A stretch of DNA of 64,000 nt from contig NC_091947.1 of assembly GCF_041260155.1 (NCBI RefSeq), forward strand, positions 34,916,032 to 34,980,031. The letters are read 5' to 3'. Made by a program: the position numbers and the translations under genes. Positions within the stretch are counted from its first letter, which is position 1. Each line of letters opens with the position of its first letter. The notes under the pieces were generated by a model. That model worked only from the letters and a program-made list of their open reading frames with translations. It was not told the DNA's origin and searched no databases. Positions 51,401 to 61,842 of the stretch are shown piece by piece. The DNA is from Ptychodera flava. Its lineage: Eukaryota > Hemichordata > Enteropneusta > Ptychoderidae.

Positions 51401-54400
51401 ATATGTAAACACAGTACATTAGGAAGGAACTGAATATCTTCATTATCAAGGAACTAAGAATTAGCTATCTCTGTATAACATTTTCAACAGCAGGTTTGGT
51501 TAGGGCTTCATATATTTACCATTAACAATGTCGTGTGTCTCTCCATTGGCAAGTAAGTTGGTCAAAGTAAACTTTGTGGTTCGACAGTTTGGACTTCAGA
51601 TTGCTGACAAACATTAATAGTATAAGGTACTCACAATTACAAGGCCCGTGTTTTCTCCAGGTTTTTCTCAAAAGTGAGGAATGTCGCCCTCTGCTTAAAA
51701 ATTGTGGGGAATTTGGTTCTGATTGAGAGGAAATTAATTTAAGATAACTTATAGCATTGATCAAATATCAAATGGACGAAAGTTTTTCGGCATATAGTAA
51801 GTTTTGTATCACTTTACTCTGGCTTCAGATAGTTGATAACATCGATGTTACATCATAGACTGCAGTCATAAAGAGGATGCTAAACTCTGTGTAAATCATA
51901 ATCTCTAACCTGATTGTAGAAGGGCAACATGTCCGGTGTTTAAGATTATTTGAAGGGGGATTTTGATTAAACAGGGGGGATTCATGCAGTCGTGTGTCCT
52001 GGAGAAAAACATTTGAAGCTGCTGTAAGCTGTGATGATCACCCCATCTTGTTTATGAAGCAAATCCTGCATAATGGTAAAATGTGTCACTATATTGGGCC
52101 CGCATGTTTAAATGTTTTCATTCAAGTACAGATATCCTTCAGAATATACAAACTTCGCCATTTGATTAAAGATCACATTTAATGCAACACTGTTGGCTAA
52201 ATGTGGAATTGGAGGAAAAGGCAACAGAGAGGGCTGAACACACAAACCTTCTGTTCCCTTGGTAACCTGTATTCATCATTGACTTCCATTGCCTTGCTCT
52301 CTTCCATGCTGGTTGTAAACCATCTCATTGATAGAATTTCAGCATCCTCACTGATAACATCTTTTTTGTACTGTTTTCTCAAAACTTCTACAACCTTGTC
52401 TTGAGTTTCTAACTCTGATACAATATGGGTGACATTACAGCTGGTAACATAAGAAAATAAATAAACACATTAAGCATGTGTGATCAGTGTGATCAGATCA
52501 GATCAGTGGTTGAAAGAGTTTCATCTCATTATTCAATTTGGCAGGGCTGAAATTCAAGAATCATCCTTTTGTGGTTGACCACATCAGGTATGATGACAAA
52601 GTTTCCTTGCCTTGAAGGAAAACACCAGCATGTGTTTGTTATAATCTGGGATGTTTGTGAAAACCATCGTAACCACTGGAAAGAATTTGGTACATGTACT
52701 TATAATTGTCCGACATCAGTGTTTACGAAATGCTGCAATCTGTGGCCCTATCACTTTTTCTGTTGCACTGCACTCGAAGAGGGAGTCAGTGGCTGTTAAA
52801 AATCTGCAGCAATGTTAAACGGGAAGTTACAGGACCGTGGGCGCACAATAGGGGATAACTGATGATGCAGTCATTTGCATACACTGGGCGGGAGTTTCTG
52901 AATTCTCATAGCATCGCTTTGACGATATGATAAATTTGATCATGATGGGCACTTTTGTGACATATGCAAAGAGGGGTCAAATGCTCGTACAGGGAACACA
53001 TTTTGAAACATATCCCTCCTCAAAAAACCCAGAACATTTTGTCAGTTTATTTTCGACTCAAGTTTAGTCTCTGTATATTCACAGACATCATATGCAAGAT
53101 TCAAAGACAATGAATGCCTGAAACATGGCAAAATTATGGGATTCTGGGGCCAAACACTGCACCTCTGATCAGTAGCATGGCTTTTTTACATTTGCATAGA
53201 TTTACGATGATCTGACTTTTATAGGGAAGTTCCTGTTTAATCCCTTGACTACCAAGGCCAATGTATTCCTATATACCAGGCCCCTTATGTAAATATTGAT
53301 AAAATCTGGGGTGTGGCCATTGCAACAACACTGCTTAGAGTAAAAATTAAGTAAGTACCAATAAACCATATATTTTCTGAATCAGCATGAAATTTCCCAC
53401 TTTCTCATACGTAAGTTTTGTATTTTCAGGTCACGTGACTGGTCACATGACTCATCATGTGACCAGAGTTGGCAAAGAATATGCTGGGAAAGAATATTTG
53501 AAGCATCAGGATGTGTTTTGAATCCATAAAATGACTCAAATTTGAATACAGTTGCAATTTTCATGGCATTGTCTTAAAATATATGTAATAATAACTACCC
53601 TTTACTTTATTTATAGGTGTACCTGTTTAAGAATTTTCTCATAAAAGGCAGAGTAAATGAACCACAAACATCAGCATCTGACATAATTCTGTATTTGAAA
53701 ATCAACACATTTTATTTGTAAATACCTTCTTTATGTCTTCCTTGCAGAAACATGCATCTAAAATGGTTATGATTTATCAAAAAATAATTGACAATATTTA
53801 AAATACATTTTAGGGAACAACATATCACATGACCAATTACATGACAGTCATTTGGCCAGTCATATTGACAGTATGGCTACTATAAAATTTCACTGGGTTA
53901 TAGTAAAAAATTATATTTCCTCCAGTTTCATTAACAGAATATTGCTGTTAATAGAACATATTTACATATTAATCATTTGATTTCAATAAATAAACATTTC
54001 ATTTCATTAAAAAAAACATCATAAAAATCTTGCAAGTAAATGACACCAACTGTAAACAATCAGCGCGAAGCTTCTGTGATCAGCTTGACCTTTTAGGATC
54101 GAGGTCATGGGTCACGACCTTTGCTTCCGGATTTTGGCTATACTTGGATGCACAGGGGCGCAATCACATTCAGGCCAGGTCGGAATACATTTATCTTAGT
54201 CGCGCTGCTTGTCGATGCTGAAATTACGGGATTTTTAGGGACAAACATGAAGCAAATATGCCTATTTATCTGTGCCGGATATTTCCGGCACTAAAGGTGT
54301 ATGGTAATTCAAAATGGTGCCGGATATATCCGGCGTTCAAGGTAGTCAAGGGTTAATAACTGGTAACATTACCACTGATTCACATATTGAATGATGTAAC

Positions 54401-56724
54401 TGTAGTACTTATTGCAAAGAAAGCATCGCCTAAGGTTCTAAATGATTTTAGACCCGTGGCCCTTACATCACTAGTAATGAAGTCCTTTGAAAAAATCATC
54501 AAACGGTATATTTTAGATAAAACCCAGAATATGTTAGATCCTTTGCAGTTTGCTTACAGAGCAGGTAGAGGAGTGGAGGATGCCTCATTGACCCTCCTTA
54601 ATTTAATTTATAATCACATTGAAGGAAATAAAACACATGCCCGGGTTCTATTTGTTGATTTTTCATCTGCATTTAATACTATTCAGCCGCACATCTTAAC
54701 TGGTAAATTATTGTCTCATTTTAACATTCATCCTAAGATTGTCAGTTGGGTTTTGGATTTCTTAACTGGGAGATCACAACATGTTCGAGTGAACGGCACT
54801 TTTTCTGATGTCTGACTCATCTACTGGCTCACCGCAAGGTTGTGTACTGTCACCACTTCTGTATATTCTATATACCGATGATTGCAGAAGTCACCATGAT
54901 GATAGATTTACAATTAAGTTCGCAGATGACTCTGCAATAATCAGTCTACTCCAAAATCATGAAAGAAATCATGGGCCAGTGGTTGATGACTTTGTAGAGT
55001 GGTGTAAAAGTTCTTTTCTCGAACTTAACATTAATAAGACCAAAGATTTGTGTATAGATTTCAGGAAAGACGCACCATTAGCTGATGTAACAATTATTAA
55101 TGGTAAAGAAGTGGAAATTGTTGAGAACTACAACTATCTGGGTTCTATTTTGGATAATAAGCAGCTGCGATGGGAAGATAACATTAATATGATTTTATGT
55201 AAATGCCAGCAGCGTCTGTTCTTCTTGAGGAAATTGAATTTCTTCAAAGTTGACAGAAGAATGCTTGTGCTTTTTTACAGATCATGTATTGAAAGTGTCC
55301 TAAGTTTTTCACTCATTTGCTGGTTCGGAAACCTCACTGTACAGTGCAAGAACAAACTTGGTAGACATCTGTAGTAAAATAATTGGAGTACAACAAACTA
55401 ATCTCAGTACATTGTATAAAAAACAAGTTTTACACAAAGCCAATTCTATAGTCAGGAATCATCACCATCCACTTTACAAGGAATTCAATATTTTACCATC
55501 TCGCCGGCGCTAGGGTTCCAATAACTAGAACAAATAGATCAAAACATTCGTTCATTCCCACTGCAATTTCTGTACTGAATCAAAACAGAAACGACTAGTC
55601 ATCTCTGCTTTTATATAATGTGTTTTAACGTCACTGACCTTTTTTAAATATTTTATACATGTCTTATCTGTGTAACTTTTTGACTTGTCCGCTGTCGTAC
55701 AAAGAATTGCCCATGTTTTGGGATAATAGAGAGCTATTGTATTGTATTGTATTGTATTGTAAGAGAAACCACCAGCCAAGCTTCTACAGCAAAAATTGGC
55801 AATCGTCTCACCATCCGTTTTTTATAGCCTGATGACTGGTACCTGTGCGTCCATAGCTGTGGTAACTTTACAACTTTTCACCGTGGTCCAGCATTACAAT
55901 TACATCATGATCTGTTGTACATCCATATGCATAGTATGTGTAAAAGTAGTAAAACGCCACAGCTATATACCCACAGCTCGATGACTAGATGCCTTTTAAA
56001 ATGGAAACTGAATACAATCCCAGTATTGACATAAGAACAAAGTGATGCAGTAACACCAAGGGGTGGACCGTTTGATATCCTGGGGTCTGGAAGATTGATG
56101 AGCCTCAGAGGTAGCATTGTTTTTACCTGATCCATTGCACATTATTTTTCCCACTCTCCCACCTTCTTTTCTTGTCAAGTCTTTTCTGGCTGAATTTTTT
56201 TCAGGACATTTGCTGGGACTCTTTTTTTTTCCGAAGATCTGCCAGACCCCCCCCCCCTTTTAAGGATATCGAATGGTCCATCCCTATATTCCCGCGATAC
56301 CTGCAGTCACATTGGTGTCAGAGGTCAACATATATGGCCTGTACAACACTACTACAGGATGAACGAAAGGCATCTCAAGGAATACGATCTCGTGGGTAAA
56401 AGCGAGGAACGTTAGTCAGATCAAAACATTTAACCTTCCCGTTGATTTCTTCTGTTATCATGTAAGTCCACATCCAAGGCTTTTATTTTTAACCTAGAGT
56501 TCGGAAGCAGTGAAGCTGTGCAATGTCAAGAACATAATAAACGATGACATGAACAGTTACCAAAGTTTGTCGGCTACTGGAATCCCTTTCTTTCTCGCAA
56601 TCGTCTTCAAGTGTTCGTGTCTAACTCTTGGAATATTTCTATCCACTATGAACAACAAAATATCAGGATACTTCACTGAAAAACGACCAGCGTCCCCTTT
56701 TCGTCGCTTGGCTGGTGTTGCCAT
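39382..56724 (-). CDS. POLM/DNTT: DNA polymerase mu / terminal transferase family (family X), complete, 9 exons
   Basis: This is a template-dependent or template-independent nuclear DNA polymerase of end joining. Minus-strand exons: 56724-56561, 52440-52248, 50739-50632, 49349-49170, 45678-45607, 43522-43399, 41759-41627, 40936-40387, 39468-39382. All joins keep frame and give 536 residues (vertebrate TdT and pol mu are about 500). Domains: BRCT about 15-110; 8-kDa domain from YACQRRTPL (about 139); helix-hairpin-helix GVYGCGPVTARKWY (about 243-256); catalytic GHDVDF with D332 and D334, and IRVDFV with D460; the GW pair at 475-476 marks TdT/pol mu as opposed to pol beta/lambda. The C-terminus PWERNC is TdT-like. 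A segment before D460 is about 35 residues longer than in vertebrate TdT. The start has a good context (AAAGATGG). TdT and pol mu cannot be separated by eye; outside vertebrates a single pol mu-like ancestor is expected. Confidence 0.95.
40387..40936 (-). CDS. POLM/DNTT: Polymerase exon 8: catalytic palm with extended variable segment
   Basis: 550 bp. It holds GHDVDF (two catalytic Asp), the loop-1 region (about residues 364-391, of TdT/pol mu length), a Ser/Asp/Lys-rich stretch at 401-452 without family homology, RVDFVV (third Asp) and LLGWTGSRMFNR. Donor ACCAGG|GTAAGT. Confidence 0.95.
41627..41759 (-). CDS. POLM/DNTT: Polymerase exon 7: palm entry, TGGF motif
   Basis: Acceptor CTGTTTACAG|GACTTG, donor TTCATCAG|GTACAG. 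It codes YYDDLQVPVTKVEAEALRN and ends at the nucleotide-binding TGGFIR. Confidence 0.95.
42318..42770 (-). mobile_element. 3' fragment of an L2/CR1-type LINE in intron 6
   Basis: Read on the minus strand it contains AARII, LHWLPV, TFKAIHNQTPAY and LWNALPLDI, the usual C-terminal order of L2/CR1 reverse transcriptases, with stops and frame changes. A 3' end follows with TATATAAACTTCGC and an (ATTG)n tail at the left edge. It is old and truncated. Confidence 0.8.
43399..43522 (-). CDS. POLM/DNTT: Polymerase exon 6: helix-hairpin-helix
   Basis: Acceptor TTTCTACCAG|CTGTTT, donor ATCAAAG|GTAATT. It codes LFTGVYGCGPVTARKWY, the DNA-binding hairpin, and RTLQDLKKSEK. Confidence 0.95.
43678..44556. 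mobile_element. ~880-bp CCCTTTGAG-ended element in intron 5
   Basis: The left end ACCCTTTGAGCG and the right end CACTCAAAGGGT are inverted repeats, with TTAA after the right end. Its right part resembles the element at 48.42 kb inverted (TACAGCACTCAAAGGG). A small central hairpin is built on CCATAGACAGT. Confidence 0.7.
45045..45318. mobile_element. 274-bp TTAA-flanked miniature element in intron 5
   Basis: TTAA at 45041-45044 and 45319-45322; ends CCCTTTTCCTGCCA and TGGCAGCAAAAGGG are inverted repeats. piggyBac-like termini are the likeliest reading. Confidence 0.78.
45607..45678 (-). CDS. POLM/DNTT: Polymerase exon 5: 24-codon microexon
   Basis: Acceptor TGTTTCAG|GAGGTTC, donor ATGAAG|GTGAGT. 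It codes EVLEDGHSSEIENI...QTMK, which fills exactly the gap expected from vertebrate TdT between exons 4 and 6. It ends 76 bp from the transposable element in intron 4. Confidence 0.92.
45755..48115. mobile_element. 2.36-kb TIR element in intron 4 with internal giant palindrome
   Basis: The ends are CAGGGTTCTGCCC and its complement, followed inward by a CTGGACGG-type word on both sides. Flanks CCATGA (45749-45754 and 48116-48121) are a 6-bp target duplication. CAGGG ends recall hAT elements, but those make 8-bp duplications, so the class stays open. There is no transposase. A long palindrome occupies the middle. Confidence 0.82.
46585..47820. repeat. ~1.2-kb near-perfect palindrome
   Basis: The arms are about 585 bp each, roughly 46585-47170 and 47230-47820, around a ~60-bp centre containing ATGACGTCAT. 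Examples: GCTGCATGCAATGTA on the left and TACATTGCATGCAGC on the right; ATTTCATAAATCAGCG and its complement. Identity is above 90 percent by eye. Confidence 0.9.
48422..48624. mobile_element. 203-bp TTAA-flanked miniature element in intron 4
   Basis: TTAA at 48418-48421 and 48625-48628. The left end ACCTTTGAGTGC and the right end GCGCTCAAAGGG are inverted. The interior GTAATTTTTCCCACC resembles one end of the 43.7-44.6 kb element. Confidence 0.75.
49170..49349 (-). CDS. POLM/DNTT: Polymerase exon 4: 8-kDa domain
   Basis: 60 codons, phase 0 to 0. It codes ALAFRRASASLKALP and the first hairpin region SDIGKHCREVIQ. Acceptor TCTCATAG|GATGCA, donor ATACAA|GTAAGT. Confidence 0.95.
49938..50022. 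mobile_element. 85-bp TTAA-flanked miniature element in intron 3
   Basis: TTAA at 49934-49937 and 50023-50026; ends CGCTTTCACCACC and GGAGGTGAAAGGG are inverted repeats. Words in its interior (ATGGTTTGTCCCAAATCCAT) recur in altered form near 31210. Confidence 0.65.
50632..50739 (-). CDS. POLM/DNTT: Polymerase exon 3: linker and start of 8-kDa domain
   Basis: 36 codons, phase 0 to 0. An acidic linker leads to YACQRRTPLKHFNKIFT, a diagnostic TdT/pol mu segment. Donor ACA|GTAAGT. Confidence 0.95.
52248..52440 (-). CDS. POLM/DNTT: Polymerase exon 2: second half of BRCT
   Basis: Acceptor ATGTTACCAG|CTGTAA, donor CAGAAG|GTTTGT. It contains NVTHIVSE, the usual BRCT motif, and MRWFTTSMEE, the conserved Trp-containing helix. 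Confidence 0.93.
53241..54352. mobile_element. 1.1-kb TTAA-flanked TIR element in intron 1
   Basis: TTAA at 53237-53240 and 54353-54356; ends TCCCTTGACTACC and GGTAGTCAAGGG are inverted repeats. Near the right end are two GTGCCGGATAT palindromes. No transposase frame was found. Confidence 0.8.
54365..55760 (+). mobile_element. 5'-truncated CR1/L2-group LINE (Rex1-like) in intron 1
   Basis: It lies antisense to the polymerase gene. A reverse transcriptase with one main frameshift is followed by a short 3' UTR and a (TTGTA)n tail at 55737-55760. It is a better preserved relative of the element at 8.56-10.2 kb. Confidence 0.88.
54387..55374 (+). pseudogene. Reverse transcriptase of the intron-1 LINE
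   Basis: It shows LNDFRPVALTSLVMK, FAYRAGRGVEDASL, VLFVDFSSAFNTI and FLTGRSQHVRVNG. A frameshift at about 54810 follows, then GSPQGCVLSPLLY, the active-site FADD near 54925, NINKTKDLCIDFR and YNYLGSILD. The frame stops at 55374, but the C-terminal part continues in other frames to about 55515 (LPSRRR). The 5' RT region and the endonuclease are missing. Non-functional. Confidence 0.88.
55847..55978. mobile_element. ~130-bp foldback miniature element
   Basis: GTCCATAGCTGTGGT on the left and CCACAGCTATATACCCACAGC on the right in broken pairing. The ends match those of the large foldback at 57004-57973. Flanking GATGACTGG and GATGACTAG suggest a 9-bp target duplication with one mismatch, the length made by Mutator-like elements. 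Confidence 0.65.
56561..56724 (-). CDS. POLM/DNTT: Polymerase exon 1: start and first half of BRCT
   Basis: 54 codons plus 2 bases. It opens MATPAKRRKGD, a short basic nuclear-type tail, then the BRCT strand DILLFIVDRNIP and helix HLKTIARKKG. Donor CTTTG|GTAACT. Confidence 0.92.
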
Positions 56725-56803
56725 CTTTCCAGGTCGTTAGAAACTCCACTGGCGATGGCTTGAGATTGGAGTTGCCTTTCGGATACAATTTCCGGTAACT
56801 GCA

Positions 56804-56810
56804 TTATATA
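56804..56810 (-). promoter_or_regulatory. TATA-like box of the polymerase gene
   Basis: Minus-strand TTTATATAATG places a TATATAA word 80-86 bp upstream of the ATG at 56724. Transcription would start about 25-30 bp downstream, leaving a 5' leader of about 50 bp. Spacing and match are suggestive only. Confidence 0.4.
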
Positions 56811-57003
56811 AACGTCAACATTTGCGCTTTTATAGACTTCGTTTTCGTGCTCAAAAACATTTTATATTTAAAATTTAACTACGCTACATACTTGTTACAT
56901 TATGTAGTGTAACAGTTAAGCTTATGACATTTGTGCTTCCCAATGATGGAACAAAGGAAAGGCATTATTACCATGATCACGTTATGCGTTTTTAAGTCCG
57001 ATA

Positions 57004-57973
57004 AGCTGTGGGTCCATAGCTGTGGTGTTTTCGGACGGGATTCCTGCCTTTTACGGGCTGGTTTTGACTTTTTACGATTTTAACCCCGCCACCACAGCTA
57101 TGGGAAAATGCGTAGAAAAGCGTCCATGTTACGCCCGACAGCACCCTTGTCGCAACTTTGTTCGGCGATATTTCGAAAAGTTTCCATCCAAATTACAAAT
57201 TGCCAACACTCATCGACAACTTGGTTATTAGGAACTCACCACGACCAGAAATCCGCTTAAAATTCACTGAAATATCGCCGTTTTGCTAGCTTCAACCGAC
57301 ATGTCTACCCGGAGACCGCCATTTTGCTGGCGTTAAACTGTTGTTCGAGGCTCTCTGCAGAACGTCACTACAGTGACGTAGCGGTGACCTCTCAACTTAT
57401 AAAAACAAACTGAGAGATTACAGCCGGCATCCGCGCCGCATAAACGATCACAGATCCCAGGACTGAACTATTTTTTTCCCAAGTTAAATTTTGATTTCGG
57501 TTATGTGAGACTGGCAATGTCCATAGGACAAACGATGGTCATCGATACCACACGATGAAATACTCAGTTTGTTTTCTATAAGTTGAGAGGTCACCGCTAC
57601 GTCACTGTAGTGACGCTCTGCAGAGAGCCTCGAACAACAGTTTTACGCCAGCAAAATGGCGGTCTCCGGGTAGTCATGTCGGTTGAAGCTAGCAAAACGG
57701 CGATATTTCAGTGAATTTTAAGCGGATTTCTGGTCGTGGTGAGTCCCTAATAACCAAGTTGTCGATGAGTGTTGGCAATTTGTAATTTGGATGGAAACTT
57801 TTCGAAATATCGCCGAACAAAGTTGCGACAAGGGTGCTGTCGGGCGTAACATGGACGCTTTTCTACGCATTTTCCCATAGCTGTGGTGGCGGGGTTAAAA
57901 TCGTAAAAAGTCAAAACCAGCCCGTAAAAGGCAGAATCCCGTCCGAAAACACCACAGCTATGGACCCACAGCT
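57004..57973. mobile_element. 970-bp foldback element upstream of the polymerase gene
   Basis: Nearly perfect inverted arms of about 400 bp (57004-57405 and 57580-57973) surround a ~170-bp centre. The ends are AGCTGTGGGTCCATAGCTG and its complement, each repeating CACCACAGCTATGG internally. Similar direct repeats, with AGTCCGATAAGCT in common, lie at 56994-57007 and 57986-57999. It starts about 280 bp upstream of the polymerase start codon. Confidence 0.88.
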
Positions 57974-58469
57974 ACGTTTTAAGTAAAGTCCGATAAGCTT
58001 ATGGGTTGAATATGGCAACCGGGATGGCAACCGATGAGCAGAAACAATTTTATATTTTCAAAGTTTTTTTATGTGAATGGTAAGTCCACGTAAGACGATT
58101 CAATAAATGAACAACAACCTCGATACTAAGATGAGAACTAAATTTGTGGTTGAGGGGTTGAATATGCCAGCCGGGTAAGATTTAATTTCTCCATGGTGAC
58201 AACCCCCACCCCACCCCACCCCGTGTAATTTCCATACCGGGGTGTGCCGTCCGAGTTGAAAACATCTACACATGTATGTTTCAAAAATATGACCCATTGT
58301 GGATTTCTTTGATAAATTTTCTTACTGTCATTGTCATCTTTATTCTTAAGTGAATGTTTTCCTAAACCATGGGATATTTGTTTTGTTATCGATCAATGTT
58401 TAGGTTTTTTCCGGACGAAAGATCGACCCATATTTAGGCATTTCTCATGAAAAATCAACCCACGTTTAG

Positions 58470-58610
58470 GCCAGAGGAAAACAAATCTTGTTCACCGGAT
58501 TTTGTGGACCGAGGTTCAGAAGCGCCGAGCGAATTTTTTTTAATTTTTTTAGGCCAAAGGTAACCGCCGTCCTTCTGACTTTTTTGCCGGAATGCAAAAA
58601 TGGCAAAATA
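58470..58610 (-). repeat. Dispersed repeat, copy 2
   Basis: Inverse of 5300-5415, sharing ATCCGGTGAACAAGAT, GGTCCACAAAATCC and GCTCGGCGCTTCTGAAC when read on the minus strand. Confidence 0.6.
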
Positions 58611-58714
58611 ATCTTTTCCCCTTCAAGGCTAACCATAAATATCTCAGACACGATACACTGATACTGGTTATTGAAATCAACACTATATTCCTCAACAATA
58701 ACATAGGGAATTAC

Positions 58715-58717
<3 letters not shown>

Positions 58718-58772
<55 letters not shown>

Positions 58773-58800
58773 TATATATATATAATATATATATATATTA
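58718..58800. repeat. (TA)n microsatellite
   Basis: About 40 TA units with a few single-base interruptions. Confidence 0.97.
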
Positions 58801-58849
58801 ACCTTCCAATATTGTCAATTTTGAAAACCTTTTATGAGTAGAATCTAAT

Positions 58850-59895
58850 GTAGCCAGGAATCCACAATTTTAATACTCTCATGATCGTCATTTTGTGTCC
58901 TCTTCAGCAGGTGCCATTGACCTGACCAGAGTGGATTAACTCAAGTCGGCTTTGACTGATGAATCCAAACAGTCCATTGATGCATTTAAAAATGAATCAC
59001 TTTAAGGTATATGGCTCTACAAAGTGCTCATAACAGGTCGTTTAAAACATCTGAGAGCAGAACTGCCCAATACATGTTTATCTTTTCTTTGCGTGCATCT
59101 CTAATGTGGCTATATGATAATTTCGGGAGGGGGGACTTGGAAAATTTTGATCATATAGACAGCGGGGACTTGAAAATTTTTGAGATTATTGAGGGGGGAT
59201 CTGTAAAAAATAAGATTTCAATCGCGATTCCTCCAGCCCCCTAACAATTATTTTTATGAACGCAGCCTAAGATGAAATCCTGCCAATTCGTGACAGCCGT
59301 ATCCGAGTCTGCGAAGTGCATTATTATGACAGATATGTATGCTATATGCTACAGGTAGTGGAAATATTAAAATTGCATTGCTGCAAAATGCATTAAAAAG
59401 TCATGCATAGGATCATTGTTACTTCAGTGTATGCTGTCAATGTCGATACAGTGTCTTACGAGACTCTGGGTTGCATTCATAAATAGTGGTGGAAGGGATC
59501 TGGAGGAATCATAATTGTAATCCTCAGTTTTCAGATTCCCCTCAATACCCAAAAATATTTCATCTACCCCGATCTACATGATCAAAATTGTTCAAGCCCC
59601 CCCCCCTCAAAAAACTATCATATAGCAGAATGATTATGAGGAATGTACGTGCAGAAAAAATAATTATGTATTGCGCAGTTCCGTTCGCAGATGTTCGATT
59701 GCCTGTTTTTAACGCACACATATTATAGAAATGTGTCAACAGTTTGTTGAGCTATATTCCTAAATACATCTGGACTTTTTAGATTTATCAGTCTAAGCCG
59801 ACTTAAGTTAATCCGAATTTGACTCGCGCTGAATTAAGTCAATAGAACCCAAAAGGACGATCATGAGAGAGTATACCTACAAATTGTGAATTCAT
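58850..59895. mobile_element. ~1.05-kb degenerate foldback element
   Basis: The outer arms pair GAATCCACAATTTT...CTCTCATGATCGTC (58855-58895) with the complement near 59850-59893. Inner arms with G-rich (59125-59230) and C-rich (59510-59610) tracts also pair. The arms are clearly diverged, so the element is old. Confidence 0.65.
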
Positions 59896-60582
59896 AGTTA
59901 TACTTTGCGAAGTAGTGAAGATGATGACCTAAAGGAAAACAAATTATATACAGTACAAGACATATATGACCCGGATGTTCCTTATACAACATTGACACTG
60001 GGAGGTTGAAATACTCCATCAAATAAAACTTTAAATATCTGAAATTTTGGGCATAATAATAGCAAATTTTGTATGAAGCAAACAATTTCATTTGCTCACA
60101 CAATTTTGTTTCATTCAAATTAGAGTCTTTACTTTTCAAAGTTTTAATTTTGTGTTGCTGTACGATGAGAATGTGAACATTTCATTCACTGCATGAACTT
60201 GAATTGTTTATACATTGATTTTAAGTGATTTTTCGAGAAAACGGGGACTTTTTCATCGTACGTTTATAGAAAATCAAGCATGGTTACCCCATCTGTTTTC
60301 TTTGATTTTTGATTAAACTAATATACCAGACAGATATCACTAATTCAAAGGTGTAAGAATAGTTACAGTTCCTCTTATGGTACTTTTCAACCAGTAGACT
60401 CAGTACAGTCTGGTAATTTGTTGTATGAGATTTGCCAAACACGCAACTGCAGAGAATGATATAACTTTGATATAAGCTTACTTTGATAGGAGTATTTCCC
60501 CCATTAAAGAATGCAAAAACTACATATGTCCGACGACATTCTGTTAAGGGATGAAATATTGAGTCCATTCTGTGGGGGAGAT

Positions 60583-61335
60583 TTTTTTTTTTTTATTTAA
60601 TCTCGAACCAACAGGTTGCCCCAATAACAGGTTCGTTTGAAAATTAAAATATACAAAAACGAAAAATATATAACAGTTACAACGTAAACAAACAGACAGG
60701 AGAATTCACATAAAAAACCAAAAAAACAACAACACAGCGAAGGATACACAGAAATACATCCAGAAAAAAGTAATTATTCAGAAAAAAGGATCTTACATAA
60801 TCCATGACGAAAATTACTGAAGTTATTAAAAATATCCAAATTTTGCTTGTTACAGATAGAATTAAAATATGTCTGAGCTCGTGATAAAAATGAGTGTTTC
60901 AAGATATTCGTACGTGCTGACACTGGTCTAAAAAGAACAGCACGACGCAATGTAAAAGCAGGAACGTTAAAATGAATCTGTGCAAGAACATCTGGTACAC
61001 TATAAACTGAGTGAAGGATTTTATAAAGAAAAAGGGTGTCTAAAAATTTTCGCCTGTTCTCCAATGTGGGAAGGCGAAATTCATAACATAGGTTACTATA
61101 CAGAGCCCTTGAGTAAGCCATCGATGAACGGAAACAAAGATACTTGATAAATTTTATTTGGACTCTTCTAATTTCTTTATCAAATATAATTGATGAGGGG
61201 ACCAGATGGGTGAGCAGTATTCAACGTGGCTTCTGACGTAGGAGACATACAATGTTTTTAAAACCTTGATACTATTAAAATATTTACAAGAACGCTTGAT
61301 AAATCCAAGCATTTTAAAAGCCTTTGAAACAAAGG
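60583..61335 (-). mobile_element. 5'-truncated LINE 3' fragment, minus strand
   Basis: Read on the minus strand: FKMLGFIKRSC (near 61300), YVSYVRSHVEYCSPIWSP (near 61220), then MAYSRALYSNLCYEFRLPTL (near 61100) and NRRKFLDTLFLYKILH. This is the C-terminal region of a jockey/CR1-like reverse transcriptase. It runs to about 60774 with one frame change near 61180 and ends in a poly-A read as T12-14 at 60583. The catalytic RT part is missing. Confidence 0.8.
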
Positions 61336-61790
61336 GAGATGGTCAAAAAATCGAAAGATGTGTTGAAATGAAACAATAACTTTTAAAATAAATTCTTGAA
61401 GAATATTATGCCTATTAAAAACGACCGGAACGACAATCTCGAACAAAATGTCAGTATGAATCCCTAAAAAATAAATCGTTTTTAGTTCGAGCATTAAGGT
61501 TCGAGCTGTGTAGTCACACTGATAGGTTCCTGCCGTGGACAACGAACAATCGGAAAAATCGAGACTGCGCCGCAGAGGCACAGCTGGCTGCATAGGTAGT
61601 TGAACTTTGAACCGTGGGACCTTGTGAATAGTCACATGACGAACTGAACAGATGATCAAACACGTACATTGCCTACAAGACAAGTGTCCGGTGCTACCTG
61701 CGTCCTTCTGTTAAAATGATTGGAAGGGTGACCTAGATCGCGGAGGAGTTTCATTTTTATGATCACAACGTAAACCTGATTCATACTAGA

Positions 61791-61842
61791 ATGAAGTTTA
61801 CTGCAATCGGGTATTGCTTCGTTTGTTTCATGTGTTTTCAAG
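61791..61842 (+). CDS. Possible first exon coding a signal peptide
   Basis: ATG at 61791 codes MKFTAIGYCFVCFMCFQ, a short positive start with a hydrophobic Cys-rich core, and ends at a strong donor, TTTTCAAG|GTAAGG, in phase 1. Phase 1 after a signal peptide is common in secreted and receptor proteins. I could not find a matching second exon, which may lie beyond the window. Confidence 0.35.
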
